This document shows, piece by piece, positions 1 to 8,398 of a stretch of 64,000 nucleotides of DNA. Every line of letters begins with the position of its first letter. Within the stretch, counting starts at the first letter, position 1. The position numbers were made by a program, and so were the translations under genes. The stretch is from Nocardia sp. NBC_01327 (GTDB lineage: Bacteria; Actinomycetota; Actinomycetes; Mycobacteriales; Mycobacteriaceae). Below the pieces are notes generated by a model. The model was not told where the DNA came from and did not search any database. It saw nothing but the letters and a program-made list of their open reading frames with translations. The DNA is taken from positions 7,688,001 through 7,752,000 of the forward strand of contig NZ_CP108383.1 in assembly GCF_035958815.1 (NCBI RefSeq), written 5' to 3'.

Positions 1-603
1 ATCGGCCGCGGCCTCGAAGGCGACCAGCGCCTGACCCGCGAAGTCCTCCGCCAGCTCCCAGCGCCCCGTCTCGAAATGCGCGGTCGCCAGGTTCATCAGC
101 GAATGCCCGACCTGTCCGGGCGCGAAATGAATGGCGGCGTCGAGTGATTCATTGGCCAGCTTGATCCCGCGCGCCCACTGCTGCCGGTGCAGCGCCACCG
201 CGGTCAATGACACCAGGCAGGCGTACCGCAGCTCCCCGGGCGCGGTATCGGCGCTCAGTAATTCGCGCGCCTGCTCCAGCGCCTCCTGCGCACCGTCCAG
301 ATCACCCAGGCGCTGCAGCGCCTGCGACAGATTGATCAGCGCGGCCGGCCGCATACGGGGCGCCTCGGGCCCCATCTGCCCCAGCGCGTCCCGGAAGCGC
401 ACCACCGCACCGGCGTGATCACCCAATTGATCTGCCACACAGGCGGAATTGACCATGGCGCACACCCGGATATCCCCGGTCTCGGTGCGCACCGCATCCT
501 CGAAGATCCGCAGCGCCTCCCCCAACTCGCCGCGCGCCATCGCCTCGGCCCCCGCGCGCAGTACCGCGGATTCGTCGGCGGCCCCCCGGCCGGTTGTGCT
601 CAC
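1..603 (-). CDS. TPR-repeat protein, partial (C-terminus beyond window)
   Basis: The visible 201 residues are the N-terminal part of a soluble, Ala/Leu-rich helical protein built from tetratricopeptide repeats. Phrases such as GELGEALRIFEDAV, LINLSQALQRLGDLDGAQEA and MNLATAHFETGRWELAEDF recur with about 40-residue spacing. No catalytic domain is visible before the window edge. TPR stretches of this kind often precede CHAT or other effector domains in actinobacteria, but that part cannot be seen. The GTG start at 603 lies 4 bases after the stop of the upstream gene, so the three minus-strand genes of 1-2940 form one operon. TPR assignment is secure; function is unknown. Confidence 0.8.
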   Translation of the reverse strand, partial: MSTTGRGAADESAVLRAGAEAMARGELGEALRIFEDAVRTETGDIRVCAMVNSACVADQLGDHAGAVVRFRDALGQMGPEAPRMRPAALINLSQALQRLGDLDGAQEALEQARELLSADTAPGELRYACLVSLTAVALHRQQWARGIKLANESLDAAIHFAPGQVGHSLMNLATAHFETGRWELAEDFAGQALVAFEAAAD

Positions 604-607
604 CAAT

Positions 608-1624
608 TCAGAAGTCCGAATCGTCGGCGGCAGCGGCGATCTCGGCGAGCAGCGGGGCATCCGGCGCCCCGTCGACCGAACCCGGAACGGCGGTGCGCCG
701 CAGGCGTTCGGCAGCGAACGCGCGAATCCGCTGCCGCAGTTCCGCCGAATCGGCACCGTCGTCCACCCCGAAGCCGGGAACGTGAATATCCACGCGCACA
801 ATCGGATCGGCGCCGGCCACGGCGAGTTCGCCGACCCAGGCGCCGCCTTCGGCACGCAGCGCGATCTCTCCCACCTCCGTACCGGTATCGATACGCGCCC
901 ACGGCCGCAGATACGCGGGCACCTCGGCGGGAACCCCCGGCGCCGCCACCGCGCTGACCGCCACGGTCGTCGCACCCGCCGCGCGAACCGCCTGCCAGGA
1001 CACCGCCCGCTCGGACGCGTCCACCAGCCCCGGCGGACACCGCCGCCAATCCCAGCCGCCGACCCCGCGCGCCAGCACCAGCCCGTCAGGTGTCTCGTCA
1101 CCGGCCGCCAGCGCGTAATCCGAAGCCCGCATACGAGTTTCGACCATCTCCGCCACGACCGGCGCCAGCGCGTCCGCGCCGTCCACCAGCGATTCGCACT
1201 CCAGTGTGAGCGCCGCGATATCGCGCTCCAGCAGCCCCGCATCCAGCGGCGCGATGCCGTCCAGCGTCGAGGCGGGCCACCATCGAGCGGCCCAGTGCGC
1301 GTACGCGAGCCGCCAGGCACTCACCGCCAGTGCGGGTAGCGCGGGTGCGGCCGTCGCCTCGGCGGGCTGGTCCCGATCGAGGGCGAGCGCGATCGGTGCG
1401 CCGTAGATGGCCCACACCCACTCCTGCGCGAGCTCCAGATCGTCGATCACCGCCGCCGGAACCGATTGCCCGGCAAGCACACTCCAGCTCAGATAGCCGC
1501 CCGCGACCTCGAGCACCATGGTGTCCGCGGCGGCCGCCGCATCGAGCACCGTCGCGGCGCCGGCGGGCACGATGCCGCTCAGCCCGCCCCCGTAGCGCCG
1601 GATCTTCAATGCCGAGCCGGTCAT
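608..1624 (-). CDS. conserved hypothetical protein, 338 aa
   Basis: I do not recognise the family. The protein is Ala- and acid-rich with Trp-rich patches near residues 115-125 (AHWAARWWPAS) and 190-195 (GVGGWDWRRCPPG). There is no signal peptide, membrane segment or obvious catalytic motif. The C-terminal 130 residues look like a beta-rich domain followed by an acidic tail ending DDSDF. Its ATG overlaps the stop of the 439-residue gene upstream (ATGA, 1621-1624), and the TPR gene starts 4 bases after its stop. The three products are therefore probably made in fixed ratio and act together. Coding status is secure from the coupling and codon bias; the role is unknown. Confidence 0.7.
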   Translation of the reverse strand: MTGSALKIRRYGGGLSGIVPAGAATVLDAAAAADTMVLEVAGGYLSWSVLAGQSVPAAVIDDLELAQEWVWAIYGAPIALALDRDQPAEATAAPALPALAVSAWRLAYAHWAARWWPASTLDGIAPLDAGLLERDIAALTLECESLVDGADALAPVVAEMVETRMRASDYALAAGDETPDGLVLARGVGGWDWRRCPPGLVDASERAVSWQAVRAAGATTVAVSAVAAPGVPAEVPAYLRPWARIDTGTEVGEIALRAEGGAWVGELAVAGADPIVRVDIHVPGFGVDDGADSAELRQRIRAFAAERLRRTAVPGSVDGAPDAPLLAEIAAAADDSDF

Positions 1625-2940
1625 CCCACCCTCGATTCCCTGTCATCGAGTTCGGCCGCGACCGCTGTCGCCGCCAAGGCCCGCTTCACTCGCATACGGT
1701 GATCGAGAATTACCGAGCGCGCCACACCATCGAGCAGATCCCACAGCTCATCCGGCGCGTACACCGGTATCTCCCGCACATCGCGTCCGTGCAGTCGCGG
1801 CCACAGCCGGCGCAGATACGGCCGCCAGGGCACCTGGAGATCGGCCGCGATCACCGCCAGCGGTCCCGCCGTCGCATCCGCCCGCACCACCATCCTACGA
1901 GCCTGCAGCACGTACGCTTCCCGCTGCCAACGCCCATTGATCACCCGCGCCGCACCCGCCGTCGCGACGGCCCGCGCTTCGTCGATGGGCCGCAGCTGAA
2001 TGGCGAGCACGGTGCCCGCGGCGGCGGTGACCCGCAGCGATTCGTCCAGCAGCGCCCACGGCGCGCAGGCGCGGGCGATCTCGGCGTCCACGAGCTCCGG
2101 AATCGGCGGCAGGTCGGCGCGCTCGCTGGCGGCCTGCAGCACGGTGAAGACCCGCTCGTGAATGGTGCGATCGAACGGCAGGCCCAGGCTCGCCTTGGAG
2201 GCCGATTCACCCACCCGCGGCGGTTGCGGCAGCGGATGCGTGGTCAGCCCCAATTCCGCTGCCGCACCGTCGTTCTCCTCCCGCCACAGCCGAATCCCGC
2301 TGTGCGTTCCCATGGACGCCGCCACCAGATCGTCGAGATCGACGTCCTTACCGGCTTCGCCGAGCCGCGCCGCCGCGCAGGCATCGAGCAGTTCGGCCAG
2401 CGCCTGCGCGTGATCGGGGGTCGCGGTGAGCGGCCGCCGCCGCCAGGCCGTCCCGATCAGCTCGCTCACCTCGCGTGCCCGCGCCGGATCGGTCAGATAC
2501 TCCTTCAGCGCCTGTGTGGTGCGCCCGGCGGTGAGATCGTGGATCTCCCGCAGTGCGGCCTCGGCCGCGGCCGCGTCCCGCGCGGCGTTCGGCATGCCCG
2601 AGACGGTCGCGAGTTCGAAGCAGCGCTGGAAGTACAGATCCTGCGCATTGCCCTCGGTGATGCGCAGCGCCCGCCGGGTCTGCTTGAGCAGGGTGAACCA
2701 GGCGGCGGTGGCCCGCAGGACATCGGCGGCGGCGTGGATGCGGGTTGCCAGCAGTACCGCCCCGTCGGCGGTCAAGATCGTGCCCGCACACAGCGGATGC
2801 TGAACCGGGCGGATGACCAGCGGATCCAGAATCAACTTCACCGTGCGGCGCAGCGGCCCGCCATTCGGCCCGCTCAAGGCCTCGACACCGGCCAGCCGGC
2901 GCCAGACCTCATCAAGCACCATTGCCCGCGGCTGTCGCAT
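1621..2940 (-). CDS. conserved hypothetical protein, 439 aa
   Basis: First gene of the 1-2940 minus-strand operon. The product is a mostly helical cytoplasmic protein without signal peptide or membrane span, and I cannot assign it to a family. Visible features are an Arg-rich N-terminus, a central Ala-rich helical region and a C-terminal basic stretch around residues 405-425. The ATG at 2940 begins MRQPRAMVLDEVW; a second ATG six codons in is a possible alternative start. The gene is divergent from the LpqH-like lipoprotein gene across about 130 bases, so both promoters must lie there. It is translationally coupled to the next gene by an ATGA overlap. Confidence 0.7.
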   Translation of the reverse strand: MRQPRAMVLDEVWRRLAGVEALSGPNGGPLRRTVKLILDPLVIRPVQHPLCAGTILTADGAVLLATRIHAAADVLRATAAWFTLLKQTRRALRITEGNAQDLYFQRCFELATVSGMPNAARDAAAAEAALREIHDLTAGRTTQALKEYLTDPARAREVSELIGTAWRRRPLTATPDHAQALAELLDACAAARLGEAGKDVDLDDLVAASMGTHSGIRLWREENDGAAAELGLTTHPLPQPPRVGESASKASLGLPFDRTIHERVFTVLQAASERADLPPIPELVDAEIARACAPWALLDESLRVTAAAGTVLAIQLRPIDEARAVATAGAARVINGRWQREAYVLQARRMVVRADATAGPLAVIAADLQVPWRPYLRRLWPRLHGRDVREIPVYAPDELWDLLDGVARSVILDHRMRVKRALAATAVAAELDDRESRVG

Positions 2941-3069
2941 TCGCCCAGGTTAGCGGAGTTTCCCCCACTCTCGCGCGCTGAAAGTTGGTATCGGTAGGGC
3001 GCGGGGTGCTTCCTACGGTTCTCTCATCGGCTCCGCCAGCGAACCGAACCAGAGAAGCAAGGAACCACC

Positions 3070-3633
3070 ATGAACACCAAGTCGATTCGCCTGACCACCG
3101 CCGCCCTCGCCGCGACCGCCGCCACCGCGATGCTGGTCACCGGCTGCAGTAGCAACTCCAGCAGCTCGCCCTCCTCCTCGGCGGCCCCCACCACATCGGC
3201 CTCGGTGGCCACCTCGGCCGCACCCGGCACCGCCGCTCCCGCCGGAAAGTCCAGCGCCTCCGTCGACGGCACTGCCCTGACCGCCAACTTCACCACCACC
3301 TGCGCCAAGCAGGGCGGCACCCTGGCCCTGGCACTGACCGATACCGGCAATTCCACCTACGGGCAGCTCAGCGTGAGCGCCGCCATCGTCGGTGACAGCA
3401 CCGTGCAGGCGGTCGGCATCGCCGGCTCCAAGGGCGGCCAGAACGGTATGCCGTACGCGGTCGGCTACGGCAACGGCGCGCCCGGCGGCTCCGCCACCGT
3501 CACCAAGAGCGGCAATACCTATCACGTCACCGGTGAGGGCGTCGGCGCCCCCGACCTCACCAATCCGACTGCCGGAGTCAAGAACTCGAAGTTCGATATC
3601 ACCTTCGCCTGCTCCAGCATCGTCGGCGGCTGA
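3070..3633 (+). CDS. lpqH: LpqH-like (19 kDa antigen family) lipoprotein
   Basis: The product has a lipoprotein signal of about 26 residues ending in the lipobox LVTGC. A Ser/Thr/Ala/Pro-rich linker follows (about residues 27-65), typical of O-mannosylated mycobacterial lipoproteins. The C-terminal domain resembles the Myco_19_kDa family, with two conserved Cys (FTTTCAKQGG and the terminal ITFACSS) that probably form a disulfide. It would be anchored in the outer leaflet of the plasma membrane. At 187 residues it is close to LpqH (159) allowing for a longer linker. An AAGGAAC ribosome site precedes the ATG, and a strong hairpin terminator follows. The exact biological role of the family is debated (TLR2 ligand, cell-envelope protein). 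Confidence 0.85.
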   Translation: MNTKSIRLTTAALAATAATAMLVTGCSSNSSSSPSSSAAPTTSASVATSAAPGTAAPAGKSSASVDGTALTANFTTTCAKQGGTLALALTDTGNSTYGQLSVSAAIVGDSTVQAVGIAGSKGGQNGMPYAVGYGNGAPGGSATVTKSGNTYHVTGEGVGAPDLTNPTAGVKNSKFDITFACSSIVGG

Positions 3634-3692
3634 TCGCTCCGCCTGCCCCGCGATGGCGGCGCCGCCTCCCCCGCAACGGCGATTCCACCCGC

Positions 3693-3722
3693 CCCGCTCA
3701 TGCCGAGACCGGCATGAGCGGG
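3693..3722 (+). terminator. intrinsic hairpin terminator after the lipoprotein gene
   Basis: A perfect 13-bp stem, CCCGCTCATGCCG, pairs with its complement across a 4-base AGAC loop and is followed by a short CCTTAT tract. It lies 60 bases after the lipoprotein stop and 40 bases before the next start, separating the two genes transcriptionally. Confidence 0.75.
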
Positions 3723-3761
3723 CCTTATACCCCCTGCCCAGCAATTGATTTCGAGGAAATC

Positions 3762-4550
3762 ATGAAGACCCAGATCCGTATCGCCGCCGCCGCTTTCCTG
3801 GTGCTATCCATCGCCTACTACGTATGGCACGGCCTCACCTCCGATGCCTTCCTGCCCTGGGTCGGCTGGCAGATGGGACTCCCCATCGCCGCCCTCACCA
3901 TCGTCCCCATTGTTTTCGCCTTCACCGGCGACGGCATCATGTCGGCCCTGACCGGCAATAACAGCTCCGAATTCCGGCACGGCCTGATCGGGCTCGGCAC
4001 CGTCGAATCGGTCCGCAATACCGGTGTCTCCCTCAATGATCAGCCGCAGGTGCGCATCGACTTCCGGGTCGAGGGCGTCGACGGCAAGACCTTCCCCGCC
4101 TACGCCAAGATGATCGTGCCGTTCACCGAACTGGCCCTGCTGCGCACCGGTGTGGTGCTGCCCGTCCGCTACCTGCCCGACCGCCCCGGCCGGGTGGAGA
4201 TCGATCTCTCCGGCAATAGCGCCGCAGCGCAGGATGCCATGAACCAGGCCATGATTCGCAAGGGCATCACCACCGAGGCCAAGCTGAACATCGCCCGCAA
4301 CGGCATCCCCGCCCAGGCCGTCGTGCGCGCGCTCTCGGTCCCCGGTGAAATCCGCGACGGCCACCCCCGCCTGGATCTGACCCTGATCGTCACCCGCCCC
4401 GACGGCAGCAATTTCGAGGCCCGCACCGAAAAGTTCCTGCCCCCGACCCAGGTCGGCCTCGTCCAGATCGGCCGGGTGGTCCAGGTGCACTATCTCCCCC
4501 AGAACGAACAGGACCTCGTCATCTCGCTCCCGGTCAACACCGGAGCCTGA
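3762..4550 (+). CDS. two-TM membrane protein with duplicated beta domain
   Basis: The 262-residue product begins with two hydrophobic segments (about residues 5-24 and 33-56). Two related soluble domains follow: residues 70-145 and 165-255 each contain a V(E)xR/LS pattern, a hydrophilic beta core and a xxLPVRYLPDxP-like closing motif (VLPVRYLPDRPGRV and VVQVHYLPQNEQDL). This resembles DUF3592-like membrane proteins of actinobacteria, function unknown. The ATG at 3762 is preceded by GAGGAA at 3753-3758. An upstream in-frame ATG at 3714 lies inside the preceding terminator hairpin and was rejected. The gene is convergent with the ROK regulator and shares a terminator with it. Confidence 0.75.
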   Translation: MKTQIRIAAAAFLVLSIAYYVWHGLTSDAFLPWVGWQMGLPIAALTIVPIVFAFTGDGIMSALTGNNSSEFRHGLIGLGTVESVRNTGVSLNDQPQVRIDFRVEGVDGKTFPAYAKMIVPFTELALLRTGVVLPVRYLPDRPGRVEIDLSGNSAAAQDAMNQAMIRKGITTEAKLNIARNGIPAQAVVRALSVPGEIRDGHPRLDLTLIVTRPDGSNFEARTEKFLPPTQVGLVQIGRVVQVHYLPQNEQDLVISLPVNTGA

Positions 4551-4578
4551 GGGCGGTGCCCGATCACCGAAAAGCACA

Positions 4579-4605
4579 GCGCCGCAGGCCGAGAGCCTGC
4601 GGCGC
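4579..4605. terminator. bidirectional hairpin terminator between convergent genes
   Basis: An 11-bp GC-rich stem (GCGCCGCAGGC with its complement, 5-base loop) lies between the convergent stops at 4550 and 4626. Extra outer pairing (GCACA with TGTGC) lengthens it, and flanking A and T residues make it work in both directions. Confidence 0.75.
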
Positions 4606-4625
4606 TTCTGTGCGCCGGCCGGTCG

Positions 4626-5804
4626 TCAGTGTGCCGTTCTGCGGTCGAAGACCTGGGGCCGGGCCACGCGCAGAGCGGTGGCGATGGCTCCCAAAAGCAC
4701 GGCGTCGTCACCCAATTCGCTCGACGCCACCCGGGGGCGCAGCGGCGTGGATCGGGCCAGGGCCTCGCGGACCTGGTCCAGGTAGAGGTCGGCGCTGTGG
4801 CCGAGGCCGCCGCCCAGGGCGATCACATCCGGGTCGAGTACCGCCGTCACCGCGGCTACCACCAGAGCGACGCGTTCACCTTCCTGCCGAACGACATTCG
4901 CGGCGATGGGGTGTCCCGCGCGGGCCTGTTCGAAGACCCGTTTGGCGGTGAGCCGGCCCGTCATCCCCTGCGCCCGGGCAGCGCGCACCACGGCCTCGGC
5001 CGACACCGCCTCCTCGAGCGCACCCCGGCGCGGCGGATCGACCTCCGGCACACCGAAAGTCGTCGGCAGGAACCCGACTTCACCGGCTGCCCCGTGCGCG
5101 CCGGTGAACAGTTCCCCCTGCGACACGATGCCGACGCCGAGCCCGGTGCCGATCAGCACGTACACGAACAACCGGCTGCCGCGCCCCACCCCGAATACGT
5201 ATTCCCCCAGCGCCGCGAGGTTCGCGTCATTGTGCACCGACAGGTCCGGCCCGCCGAGCCGCTGCCGAATGGTGTCGAGCAGTCCGGCACGACCCCAGCC
5301 GGGCAGGTTCACCGCGAAGTGCATGCGGCCGTCCTCGGGATCGAAGACGCCGGGACTTCCGAGAGCCGCGTGGATCACCTGATCGGCCGTGACGTCCGCG
5401 GCGGCCAGCACCTCTTCGGCGGCCTGCACGGCACTGTCGGCGACGGCGGCCGCGGTGCGCGCCTTGTTCGCGATATCGGTGCGCGCCAGCACCTTTCCCG
5501 ACATATCGGCCACGGCGGCACGCAGATTGGCGCGGCCGACATCGATGCCGAGCACATAACCGGCGGTCGGGTCGGGCTCGTAGAGCACGGCGGTCCGGCC
5601 GCGTTCGGGCGACACCGTGCCCCGCTCCCGGGCCAGTCCGCTCTGCTGCAGCGCGGCAAGGGCACTGGACACCGTGGGCTTGGAAAGTCCGGTGTCCCTG
5701 GCGAGTTGGGCACGGCTCGACGGGCCCGCGGTGCGCAGCTGTTCGAGCAGGAGCCATTCGTTATTGCTGCGCAGGCGTTGCCGGTTCCAGGGGACTTCGT
5801 CCAT
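4626..5804 (-). CDS. ROK-family transcriptional repressor
   Basis: The 392-residue product has an N-terminal MarR/ROK-type winged helix (residues 12-70, with RAQLARDTGLSKPTVSSAL as the recognition region) and a sugar-kinase-like ROK domain. That domain includes the nucleotide-fold start LGIDVGRANLRAAV, HNDANLAALGE, IGTGLGVGIV and GAHGAAGEVGF. The usual zinc motif CxCGxxGCxE of ROK repressors is absent; the region reads TTFGVPEVDPPRRGALEE. The gene is divergent from a permease/kinase/SIS operon, and a 24-base inverted repeat lies between them. It most likely represses that operon until a sugar or sugar phosphate binds. ROK repressor assignment is firm; the effector is inferred. Confidence 0.9.
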   Translation of the reverse strand: MDEVPWNRQRLRSNNEWLLLEQLRTAGPSSRAQLARDTGLSKPTVSSALAALQQSGLARERGTVSPERGRTAVLYEPDPTAGYVLGIDVGRANLRAAVADMSGKVLARTDIANKARTAAAVADSAVQAAEEVLAAADVTADQVIHAALGSPGVFDPEDGRMHFAVNLPGWGRAGLLDTIRQRLGGPDLSVHNDANLAALGEYVFGVGRGSRLFVYVLIGTGLGVGIVSQGELFTGAHGAAGEVGFLPTTFGVPEVDPPRRGALEEAVSAEAVVRAARAQGMTGRLTAKRVFEQARAGHPIAANVVRQEGERVALVVAAVTAVLDPDVIALGGGLGHSADLYLDQVREALARSTPLRPRVASSELGDDAVLLGAIATALRVARPQVFDRRTAH

Positions 5805-5876
5805 CGCCTTCCATTTCTCGCTCGGGGTGCCGCCCCAACTCTAGGCAGTCGAATCTTGATGACCTCTTGACGGCAA

Positions 5877-5900
5877 TAGTAAAGGAACTTAACTTTACTA
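5877..5900. promoter_or_regulatory. probable ROK-repressor operator
   Basis: A perfect inverted repeat TAGTAAAG - 8 bases - CTTTACTA is centred in the 129-base gap between the repressor start (5804) and permease start (5934). A possible -35 element TTGACG for the permease promoter lies at 5867-5872, so the operator would overlap the promoter core. A/T-rich palindromes of this kind are usual for ROK regulators. The binding partner is inferred from position. Confidence 0.65.
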
Positions 5901-5933
5901 AACCACTCGCTCCGCTCCCACCGGAGGAACCTC

Positions 5934-7391
5934 ATGTCCGGTCCCCGCCAACTCCCCCGAAGAATCGGCCTGTTCCAGGCCACCGCCATCAATATGAGTC
6001 AGATGGTCGGCATCGGCCCGTTCGTCACCATCCCGCTGATGGTCGCGGCCTTCGGCGGCCCGCAAGCCGTCATCGGCTGGGTCGCCGGCGCGGTACTGGC
6101 CCTGGTCGACGGCCTCATCTGGGCCGAACTCGGCGCCGCGCTGCCCGGCGCCGGCGGCACCTACATCTATCTGCGCGAGGCGTTCCAGTACCGCAGCGGA
6201 CGCCTCATGCCGTTCCTGTTCGTCTGGACCGCAATGCTTTTCATTCCGCTCATCATGTCCACGGGCGTGCAGGGACTGGTCCAGTACCTCGGCTACCTGT
6301 GGCCGTCCATGAGCACCGGCCAGGGCGATCTGGTCGGCATCGCCGTGGTCGTCGCGGTGGTGCTGCTGCTGTGGCGACGGGTCGAGAGCATCGGCCGGAT
6401 CACCGTCGTCATGTGGACGATCATGATCATCTCGGTGGGCGCGGTCATTCTGGCCTCGTTCACGCACTTCCATCCCGACCTGGCCTTCACCTGGCCCGAG
6501 CACGCCGTCGAACTCGGCCACGGCAGCTTCTGGCTGGGCTTCGCCTCCGGCCTGACCATCGGCATCTACGACTATCTCGGCTACAACACCAGCGCGTATC
6601 TCGGTGCGGAGGTCAAGGATCCGGGCCGGGTGCTGCCGCGGTCCATCGTGTTCGCCATCGTCGGCGTCATGGCCGTCTACCTGCTCATGCAGATCGGCGT
6701 TCTGGGCGTGACGCACTGGCAGGACATGCTCGATCCGAACAATGTCGCCTCCCAATCGGTGGCGTCGGCGGTACTGGAAACCACCATGGGCAAGGGGGCC
6801 GCCCAGGTCGTCACCGGGCTCATCCTGATCACCGCCTTCGCCTCGATCTTCACCGGACTGCTCGGCGGCTCGCGCGTGCCGTTCAATGCGGCGCACGATC
6901 GAGTGTTCTTCCGCTCCTTCGGAAAACTGCATCCCAAGCACGAATTCCCGGTCCTCGGGCTGCTGGCCATGGGTGTGGTCACCGCGGGCGGCTTCCTGCT
7001 GGCCCGCCATATCGGCACCAGCGCCGTGCATCCACCGCTGACGGTGCTCATCTCACTGCTCACCACGGTCATGGTGATCGTCCAGGCCTTCGCGCAGATC
7101 GCCGCGGTCATCGTGCTGCGGCGCCGCCAGCCGGATCTGCCCCGGCCCTATCGCATGTTCCTGTATCCGCTGCCCGCCATTGTCGCCGCGATCGGCTGGC
7201 TGGTCATCTACGGCTATGCCGACAAGTCGAATCCGGGTGTGCATCCCATCGAATGGTCGCTGGTATGGGTCGCGCTGGGCATTGTCGCCTTCGCGATCTG
7301 GGCTCGGGTGGAACACGTCTGGCCGTTCGGCCCCAAGGACATTCGAGAGGAGTACCGCAACCCCGAACCCGCCGAGGCCGTCGTCGACTGA
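5934..7391 (+). CDS. APC-family amino acid/amine permease
   Basis: The 485-residue product has about 12 hydrophobic segments and the APC-superfamily opening (residues 15-40: ATAINMSQMVGIGPFVTIP, with the unwound TM1 glycine motif). It also has the TM2-3 motif WAELGAALPGAGGTYIYLREAF. APC proteins are sodium- or proton-coupled importers or exchangers of amino acids and amines at the plasma membrane. The strong GGAGGAAC site precedes ATG 5934. It is the first gene of a three-gene operon with a sugar kinase and a SIS-domain protein, so its substrate is likely an amino-group-bearing sugar derivative (glucosamine or a fructose-amino acid) rather than a plain amino acid. That last point is inference. 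Confidence 0.88.
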   Translation: MSGPRQLPRRIGLFQATAINMSQMVGIGPFVTIPLMVAAFGGPQAVIGWVAGAVLALVDGLIWAELGAALPGAGGTYIYLREAFQYRSGRLMPFLFVWTAMLFIPLIMSTGVQGLVQYLGYLWPSMSTGQGDLVGIAVVVAVVLLLWRRVESIGRITVVMWTIMIISVGAVILASFTHFHPDLAFTWPEHAVELGHGSFWLGFASGLTIGIYDYLGYNTSAYLGAEVKDPGRVLPRSIVFAIVGVMAVYLLMQIGVLGVTHWQDMLDPNNVASQSVASAVLETTMGKGAAQVVTGLILITAFASIFTGLLGGSRVPFNAAHDRVFFRSFGKLHPKHEFPVLGLLAMGVVTAGGFLLARHIGTSAVHPPLTVLISLLTTVMVIVQAFAQIAAVIVLRRRQPDLPRPYRMFLYPLPAIVAAIGWLVIYGYADKSNPGVHPIEWSLVWVALGIVAFAIWARVEHVWPFGPKDIREEYRNPEPAEAVVD

Positions 7392-7447
7392 CCCGTTCCC
7401 GCCGGGCCGATGCACTCGCACGGCCCGGCCGACTCCGAGGATCGCTC

Positions 7448-8398
7448 ATGCACGAAGCCAGCGAATTCGCCGTCATAGGCGTCGATTTCGGCGGCACCAA
7501 GACCGAGATCGCCCTCGCCGACGCCCGGGGCGCGGTGCTGGAGCGGGAGCGCCTGGACACCCGCACCGATCTCGGTCCCGACCACATCCTGGCCCGCACC
7601 GCCGAATCCGTACGACGACTCGAGCAGGCCGCGCGTGAGGGGCTCGGTCTGCCGGTCACCGGCTGGGCGGCGGTGTGCCCGGGCGTGATCCGGGCCGACG
7701 GCATTGCGCTCACCCCCAATCTGCCGGGTTGGGAGACGCTGGCGCTGTCGGCCCGGCTCGCCGCCGAATTCGGGGTCGCCGAGGTGCGGGTGGCCAATGA
7801 TGTGCGGGCGGCGGCGCTGGCCGAGGTGCGGTTCGGGGCGCTGCGCGGCATCGACACCGGGATCTACGTCAGCCTCGGCACCGGCATCGCGGCCGCGCTG
7901 ATCGTCGGCGGGCAGGTGGTGCCGGGCGCGCATCGGGCAGCGGGCGAAATCGGTTATATGAACCCGGGTTTCGCACGGGTGGGTGCGGTCGCCGCCGGGC
8001 GCGCGCCCTTGGAGGAGTACGTCGCCGGGCGCGGGCTGGCCCAGCGCGCCTCGGCCGCGCTGGGCATCGAGATCACCGGCGAACAGCTCTTCCGGCGCAC
8101 CGATCCGGAGGCGCGAAAACTGGTGCGGCACATGCTGGAAACCCTTGCCACCGCACTGGGCAATCTGGCCGCGCTGGTGGACCCGGCACGGATAGTCATC
8201 GGCGGCGGCATGATGGCCGCCGCCGATGTCATCCTCCCGCCGCTCACCGATCTGGTGGCCTCCGCCACCGCCTTCCCGCCCGAGGTCCGGGCGGCCCACT
8301 TCCTGGCGGACGCCTCCCTGCACGGGGCCCTCACCCTGGCCCTCGCCGCCGAAACCAGCACGCCACCGATCCCCTCGACCACCGGAGGACTCCGATGA
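7448..8398 (+). CDS. ROK-family sugar kinase
   Basis: The 316-residue product has the ROK kinase phosphate loop VIGVDFGGTKTEIAL (residues 8-22), the catalytic Asp in VANDVRAAALAE (about residue 119), the second phosphate motif SLGTGIAAALIVGG, and GAHRAAGEIGY. ROK kinases phosphorylate glucose, GlcNAc, ManNAc, fructose and similar sugars in the cytoplasm. The zinc-binding CxCGxxGCxE motif is replaced by ARVGAVAAGRAPLEE, so this is a zinc-less subgroup. It sits between the permease and the SIS gene and overlaps the latter by ATGA at 8395-8398. It probably phosphorylates the imported sugar before C-N cleavage. Confidence 0.87.
   Translation: MHEASEFAVIGVDFGGTKTEIALADARGAVLERERLDTRTDLGPDHILARTAESVRRLEQAAREGLGLPVTGWAAVCPGVIRADGIALTPNLPGWETLALSARLAAEFGVAEVRVANDVRAAALAEVRFGALRGIDTGIYVSLGTGIAAALIVGGQVVPGAHRAAGEIGYMNPGFARVGAVAAGRAPLEEYVAGRGLAQRASAALGIEITGEQLFRRTDPEARKLVRHMLETLATALGNLAALVDPARIVIGGGMMAAADVILPPLTDLVASATAFPPEVRAAHFLADASLHGALTLALAAETSTPPIPSTTGGLR

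Noticed and set aside
1330..2997. A 555-codon plus-strand frame opposite the 439-residue gene
   Set aside because: The minus-strand genes overlap by ATGA and have proper codon bias; the plus frame is Arg/Pro-rich without a ribosome site.
3714..3761. A 16-residue N-terminal extension of the two-TM membrane protein
   Set aside because: The upstream ATG lies within the terminator hairpin, while ATG 3762 has a good GAGGAA site and starts a normal membrane segment.
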